A stretch of DNA of 64,000 nucleotides from Dactylonectria macrodidyma. Lineage: Eukaryota > Ascomycota > Sordariomycetes > Hypocreales > Nectriaceae. The stretch lies in assembly GCA_020744425.1 (NCBI GenBank), contig JAGMUV010000009.1:930001-994000 (forward strand). The letters run 5' to 3'. The notes under the pieces are model-generated. The model was not told the DNA's origin and did no database searches. It saw only the letters and a list, made by a program, of their open reading frames with translations. Of this stretch, positions 59,418 to 64,000 are shown piece by piece. Both the position numbers and the translations under genes were made by a program. Within the stretch, counting starts at the first letter, position 1. Each line of letters starts with the position of its first letter.

Positions 59418-60440
59418 GTACTTAATATATTCTTTAATAATATTCAGAACTACTAAGAAGCTAAGAGCACTTATAAGAATACTAAGCCTATAGTTCTATA
59501 ATATCAGCTAAGTAAGTATAACTAGAAGATTATTAAAATGCTAGTTAAGCTTCTAAAGCCTTTTAAGGTTATTACTAAGCAGCTTTAAGGCAGTAGTATT
59601 CCTAGTATAAGATCGACTTATAGTAACTTTAATAAGTACTTTTCTATCTTTAAAATGCTCTTTAACTACTTTAAAAATACTATTAAAAGTATAATCTATA
59701 AAGAAGTTAAGAATCTAGTAAGTAAGAGAAGGAAAGATATTAAAGTTACTATTTATATAAGACTTAATAATAGAACTTATAAATTATTTAAGGTTTTTAT
59801 TAAGCTTAGGTAGAAAAAGCTTTATAAGTACTATGCCTTTCTAACTAGTATTGTATATATAAGCACTATTGTCTTTAACTTGGTGAAGAAGTGGTGTTTT
59901 CTTAACTAACTATAGTCTTAAGTTCTTATTTATAAGGTATAGGGTTAGTAAGCTGATTATAAAGAGAAGCTATTATAGATCTAAGAGAATAGCTATAAGT
60001 AATATAATATTAATAATAAGGTCTTTACTATAATTAGTAAGGCTTTAATAGATTATATTTAATACAGGCTTATTAAGAGTATTATTAGCTTAGTATTTAT
60101 TATTACTTCTAATCTTTATAAGACTATATATAAGGTAAAATAGATAATTATAGTAATAGCGATTAATAATGAATATTCTAAGTACTATATTAAGAATATT
60201 ATTAATAGTTAGTATTATAAAAGCAGACTAATTAACTAGTAAAAGACTAATGCTTATTAGTACTTATAGCTATTTACTATAACTATTAATATACTTAGTA
60301 TTCTATTATTATCTATAGAGAGTAAGAGGATATTTAATAGTATAAGGCTTATAATAATACTATTAAGAAATCAGTTAGAGAAAAAGATAGTAACTATAGA
60401 TTAATGCCTTTAATTATAAAGTAAGACTAGGATTTATATA
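59418..60440 (+). pseudogene. hAT transposase, C-terminal part, decayed
   Basis: Continues the frame broken at 46,597. KLYKYYAFLTSIVYISTIVF near 59,819-59,878 and VKKWCF near 59,884 match the hAT block LxKYYxLTxxxPVYxxxxxLxPxxKW. AYQYLQLFTITINILSILLL, SIESKRIFN and LEKKIVTID at about 60,250-60,400 correspond to the hATC dimerisation domain (the NILSIPAxSxExERxFS pattern). Many TAA/TAG codons sit where Gln/Trp would be. Finding N- and C-terminal parts on the two sides of the Gypsy element proves the nesting order. Confidence 0.85.
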
Positions 60441-60975
60441 CTTTTATTACTATTACTTAACTTAAGTAATAACTAATAGGTTAATATACTTATATTACTA
60501 AAAGATATAAGTAATTTCTAATTTACTTAGTAATACCTACTTTTATAAATTAACTCTATCCTATAATATCTCTTCTTAAATTATAATTATAATAATATTT
60601 ATTTTATTTAGAAGGATATTTTCTATAAGGCCTTATTACTATATTATATACTCCCTTTATATACTTCCTTATATTACTTATTACCCTTATATAAACTAGA
60701 TTTAAATTACTTTATATTAAACAGTCCTTTTATTAATAAATCACTATTTCTTCTAATATTCTTTACTTTTATAAGGATTAGTTATCTATTTAATCGAATT
60801 TAAATCGAATTTAATCGAATCTTAGTATTGAATCGAATAATAAGTGCTTGATTTAATATCGAATCTATAGGAGACGTGCTAGACTCGAATCGAATTATAT
60901 ATAGCTATGCCCGAATCGAATGCTAAGCTATCGAATCGAATGGCAAGGCCGGGCATTCGATTCGATAGATTCGAT

Positions 60976-60990
60976 AGATGTCTAACCCTG
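60976..60990 (-). repeat. hAT right terminal inverted repeat
   Basis: AGATGTCTAACCCTG on the plus strand, followed directly by the second target copy CTGGCCCA. Confidence 0.92.
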
Positions 60991-60998
60991 CTGGCCCA

Positions 60999-61753
60999 TC
61001 TCAATGCGGCATGAGTGGCGAATTACTCAGACATCATTCCTGATAAAAACCGGGAGGATAGCGTAGACCGAAAATACGATAGTTAGACATTAGAGGGGCC
61101 ACCTTCATCCGACCGTATTCTCAAACTAGCGAGTAGGACCGATGAACCGATCGGATCCGCAAGTTAGGTCCCCTTGGCGCGGCAACAGCTAGCCTAGAGT
61201 TCTCCACCCAAAACCACCTAGATTGCGGATGCGAGAGCTGTCCTTGCTGTCTAAGGTAGTTTGGCGTTCTCACGACCATCTGCAGGTACCATGAACCTGG
61301 TCTTCCCGTCGAACGATCTACAAAGTCAAACGAAGATGATCCAGCCTGCTGGGTTCCGCCCACTCTCATGGTATGTAACACTCTTGAAGTTGCTTTTTCT
61401 TGACGCTCTTGCTTTTATTTGTTACTTGCAACTACAAACGTTGAATCGGGACGACTTGGATTGCTTCTGCTTTCAATCGGGTGCTCGGACGTAATGACTC
61501 GAGCCGGAGACGGGCGGAGGGCACAATACGATAGCGTTCGGTCCATTGTGAACCGGCGTCTTGCCCATGCCTCCTAAACGCTTTGGCGCGCCGGCGTCGA
61601 TGGAGACTACAGATTGCGGTTCCTTAGCTCTCTGAATGTGAATGGCGTTGCCTCCAGACACGCTTTAAATCACCATCCACCCCAGCAGCCGCCTATGCTC
61701 ACACAGTTTTGTGAGCCCTTGTGTCTAGTTCAGTGCTCCACGATTTCGTCGCC
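60999..61753. other. Interval upstream of the membrane-protein gene
   Basis: Normal composition resumes abruptly. Frames up to 86 codons have no recognisable content. The last few hundred bases should be the promoter and leader of the gene at 61,754. Confidence 0.5.
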
Positions 61754-63002
61754 ATGTCCTCCTCTGCAAAGGACTACAAGGTGGCAGCCATGGCCGTTGG
61801 GTTTACCATTGGCTTTGGCTTCTTGACAACATGGGAGGCCATAAAACAAACGAAGCGGAATCGGAACCCGCTGCGCAGCACCTACATCTACATGCTATGG
61901 GGCGAGATTATTGCCAATCTTGGTATTATGGTCATCGGCTGGATATGGATCGACAAAGTTGTTGAATCTACGTAAGCTTAAGTGTCCCCTCTGCGTGTAA
62001 GCTGATCCTAATCGTCGTTGTGTAGAGTACCTGTGCTCTTCTTCATCCTCTTTTTCTGGGTCTTCGAGGTCCAATTCTTGATGCAGATCATCATCAATCG
62101 CATCGCAATCATCGCCGAGCATCGAAGCACCATCACTAAGATAAAATGGGGTACTGCCGCGATCATGACGTCCATTAATATCGCTGTGTTTTGCATCTTT
62201 ATTCCGGCGCATCGCGACCCGCCAGTGAGCGATCTGTCAGTGCATTGGCCAAGATACACGTTCATAGTGCTGACCTGTTCTAGCTTCGTCACCATCAACA
62301 GATATTGGGACTGCACGTCCAAGGTCCTAATTATGATCCTCGATGCCGCACTGAACTGGTACTTTCTTCACATTGTCCAGAAGCGCCTCGTTCAGCAGCA
62401 TAATCTTATCAAGTACAAACCACTTGTGTCTTTCAATGCGAAACTTATGGTTATATCAATCGCTATGGATGTAAGCATAAGACACTTGGTCCTGATACGT
62501 GACTCCATCTGCTAACTGAAAGAAATAGGCAATGCTTATAGGGCTGATGTGGCTCCCGAACCACTCTGTTTTTATTCAGTTTCATCCTGTGACATACATG
62601 GTCAAACTGAACATTGAGATGTCAATGGCCAAGCTTATCACCCGTTTGGCTAGCAGGAGTACCTCCGACGAATACTATGACGGCACCAACTCAAATCCCT
62701 CAAATGGCCAGAGCATCAACCAGAGCCAGTCGAATAACAACCACTGGACACAAAATAATACTGTGAAAATGGCTCAGTTGTCCAAGGTTGTGGTTGGTGA
62801 CTCGGATGAGGATCTTACTTCCGGCGAGATTCGTAAGCGAACGGACATTGAAATCAGGGTAGAGTCAGACGCGAACAACTATAGAGCAAGAAGCGGGACC
62901 GCACATACCGTGGATGATGAGATACCTCTTACCGCCAACACCGGACACCCGAAGCAGATGGAGTTAATGGTAACAGAGTCTGTAGCCAGCCGAGACTCTT
63001 GA
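61754..63002 (+). CDS. Fungal multi-pass integral membrane protein (378 aa)
   Basis: Exons are 61754-61971, 62026-62470 and 62529-63002. Introns are 54 nt (GTAAGC...CCTAATC...TGTAG) and 58 nt (GTAAGC...AATAG). The start is the ATG in GCCATGTCC, giving MSSSAKDYKVAAMAVGFTIG. About seven hydrophobic segments follow, such as AAMAVGFTIGFGFLTTW, LWGEIIANLGIMVIGWIWI, VLFFILFFWVFEVQFLMQII, a segment after KIKWGTAAIM, and KVLIMILDAALNWYFLHIV. The last about 120 residues are hydrophilic with Asn/Gln/Ser-rich stretches and an acidic DSDEDLTSGE patch, likely cytosolic. This resembles a family of ascomycete seven-helix proteins of unknown function. A receptor-like role is only an analogy. The tail is where phosphorylation would be expected. 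Confidence 0.87.
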
Positions 63003-63893
63003 GGCCATGCAGACAACATATTAGTGCTAATTCATTTTTTTTTAAAAAAAAAGCCTTAGTCTACGCTTCTCATAATAGAGAAGAGCGACAACCACAATGG
63101 CCATATGTTTGCTCTCTTGAGTCTAACTTACGAGGATTTGACAACGTCATGTGGTGCGGTAGATTGTCCAAAGCCAGTGCATTTCTCATAGAATCAACTT
63201 AACTACAACCAATTCACAAACTAGTCACATTTCATCAATGTTGATCAAAGTGTGACTCATATAATCCGAGAGTCAATTCTAAGCTAACTAAGAGGAGTAT
63301 TTTGTAACTCTACAAATGCATCGTGAAACTCAGCCGAGATGAGTAAATACACCGCAACAAGTTGCAAGCAAGTTACAACCTGTGTCTACAAGTTCTCGCA
63401 CCACAAAAAAACCTCGAAATAAGTTGACATTAAAATCCGGAACCTAGAAGTATCCCCGGAGTTGTTTCCGGGTAATGGGTCAACCCACTCGGGTGGAGCC
63501 TCGGTGGATTTTCAACTTCGCCGACGGCACCATCGCGAAAACTCGCCGATATCGCGTTGCTTTTCCGATGAGCAAATCAGAGTGAAATGGGTTAATAATT
63601 AGTAATAAGCGATCTACGGAGCAAAGCCTGCTGCGAGTTGATCAATTTTCGTGGTTACATCTCGGCTTAGAGTCATCGAACACCTTCTCATCCCGCCGCG
63701 TCCTAACTTAATGTCTGAGTTTTCACCATTCAATGGCAACGGCTTCTGGAAAACTTTGAGAGAACCAAATTATTGAGTGACTACATTATATGCGACATGA
63801 TCAGCAATCTGCATCAAATCGCGGCTTAATCAGGCGTTTTCGAAAGTTGTTTCGCCAGAAGAATCCTCTAATTGAGGGCTAAGTCTAGCAACT
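63003..63893. other. Intergenic region
   Basis: About 890 bp between tandem plus-strand genes. A poly-T/poly-A palindromic run lies near 63,034-63,051, probably in the 3' UTR. No recognisable element in the rest. Confidence 0.5.
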
Positions 63894-64000
63894 ATGTCTG
63901 AGAACCCAGCTCACCATGGCGAGGATGGAGTTGAAACTCTATCATCAACCCAACTTGATGCATCAACGGTGGAGCGCCCCAAAATGCCAAATGAGAAGAA
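63894..64000 (+). CDS. Start of a gene cut by the window end (35 codons)
   Basis: ATG 63894 in context ACTATGTCT opens a hydrophilic N-terminus (MSENPAHHGEDGVETLSST) that stays open to the end of the window and finishes in a Lys/Pro-rich stretch. Such Ser/Thr/Glu-rich, charged N-termini are common in fungal major-facilitator transporters, but nothing here proves a family. It could also be a chance frame. Confidence 0.45.
   Translation, partial: MSENPAHHGEDGVETLSSTQLDASTVERPKMPNEK

Larger units (their letters stand above)
43570..60990 (+). mobile_element. hAT-family DNA transposon, split by a nested Gypsy element
   Basis: The left end reads CAGGGTTGGACATCT and the right end is its inverted copy CAGGGTTAGACATCT (one mismatch in 15). 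The 8 bp outside both ends are identical (CTGGCCCA at 43,562-43,569 and 60,991-60,998), the classic hAT target duplication. Subterminal TCGAATCGAAT-type repeats lie inside both ends (about 43,600-43,770 and 60,795-60,975). Without the 12.8-kb nested LTR element the transposon is about 4.6 kb, with one transposase frame on the plus strand, now broken. Base composition is strongly AT-rich from RIP-like mutation, sharply bounded at the two ends. Confidence 0.93.

Noticed and set aside
46593..59422. 5-bp target duplication of the Gypsy element
   Set aside because: The bases outside the LTRs (TCTAG on the left, GTACT on the right) do not match, even allowing C-to-T/G-to-A changes, so I do not claim one.
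43570..60990. AT-rich block as a centromere or mitochondrial DNA insertion
   Set aside because: It has exact transposon ends with an 8-bp target duplication and recognisable hAT and Gypsy motifs. It is only 17.4 kb, and no mitochondrial gene motif was seen.

Overview
This window is nuclear DNA of a filamentous ascomycete, most likely a sordariomycete and possibly Hypocreales. The support is short GT-AG introns with CTAAC/CTRAY-like branch sites, protein sequences that look closest to remembered Neurospora/Hypocreales orthologues (SEC18, VMA6, NOP58, MRPS28, LTE1), and RIP-like C-to-T/G-to-A decay in the repeats. The species cannot be named from sequence alone.

Region 1 (about 0.7-28 kb) is a gene-dense housekeeping block. 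It holds an unrecognised fungal protein (-), a lipocalin-like fungal protein (+), a LENG1/CIR-N spliceosome-associated protein (-), SEC18/NSF (+), a large LTE1-type RasGEF (+) behind about 4.2 kb without a recognisable gene, RPS0 (-) divergent from mitochondrial ribosomal MRPS28 (+), VMA6 (-) divergent from NOP58 (+), and a stomatin/SPFH protein (-). Exon boundaries were rebuilt by hand. They include an 8-nt first coding exon in the LENG1-like gene and a 54-nt stop-free in-frame intron in SEC18.

Region 2 (about 28-43.5 kb) is an accessory, RIP-scarred segment. It carries four tRNA-Asn(GTT) genes, one tRNA-Glu(CTC) and one tRNA-Pro(AGG). Two of the four tRNA-Asn genes are interrupted inside the D loop by 51- and 56-nt inserts with exact GT...AG ends, a GTAAGT donor and an AAC branch-like site, so they look like spliceosomal introns inside tRNA genes. 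The same segment has a decayed multi-pass membrane protein gene, a decayed NACHT-type NLR gene bracketed by a 16-bp inverted repeat, and a tail-to-tail pair of an amidoligase-family gene (one in-frame TAG) and an intact gamma-glutamylcyclotransferase-like gene.

Region 3 (43,570-60,990) is a 17.4-kb AT-rich nest. A hAT DNA transposon with CAGGGTTRGACATCT terminal inverted repeats and a perfect 8-bp target duplication (CTGGCCCA) is split in mid-transposase by a 12.8-kb Ty3/Gypsy element with 402-bp LTRs on the minus strand. About 4.9 kb between the Gypsy integrase end and its 3' LTR remains unexplained. Both elements are heavily mutated in RIP fashion.

Region 4 (61-64 kb) returns to normal composition, with a fungal multi-pass membrane protein and the first 35 codons of a gene that runs off the end.
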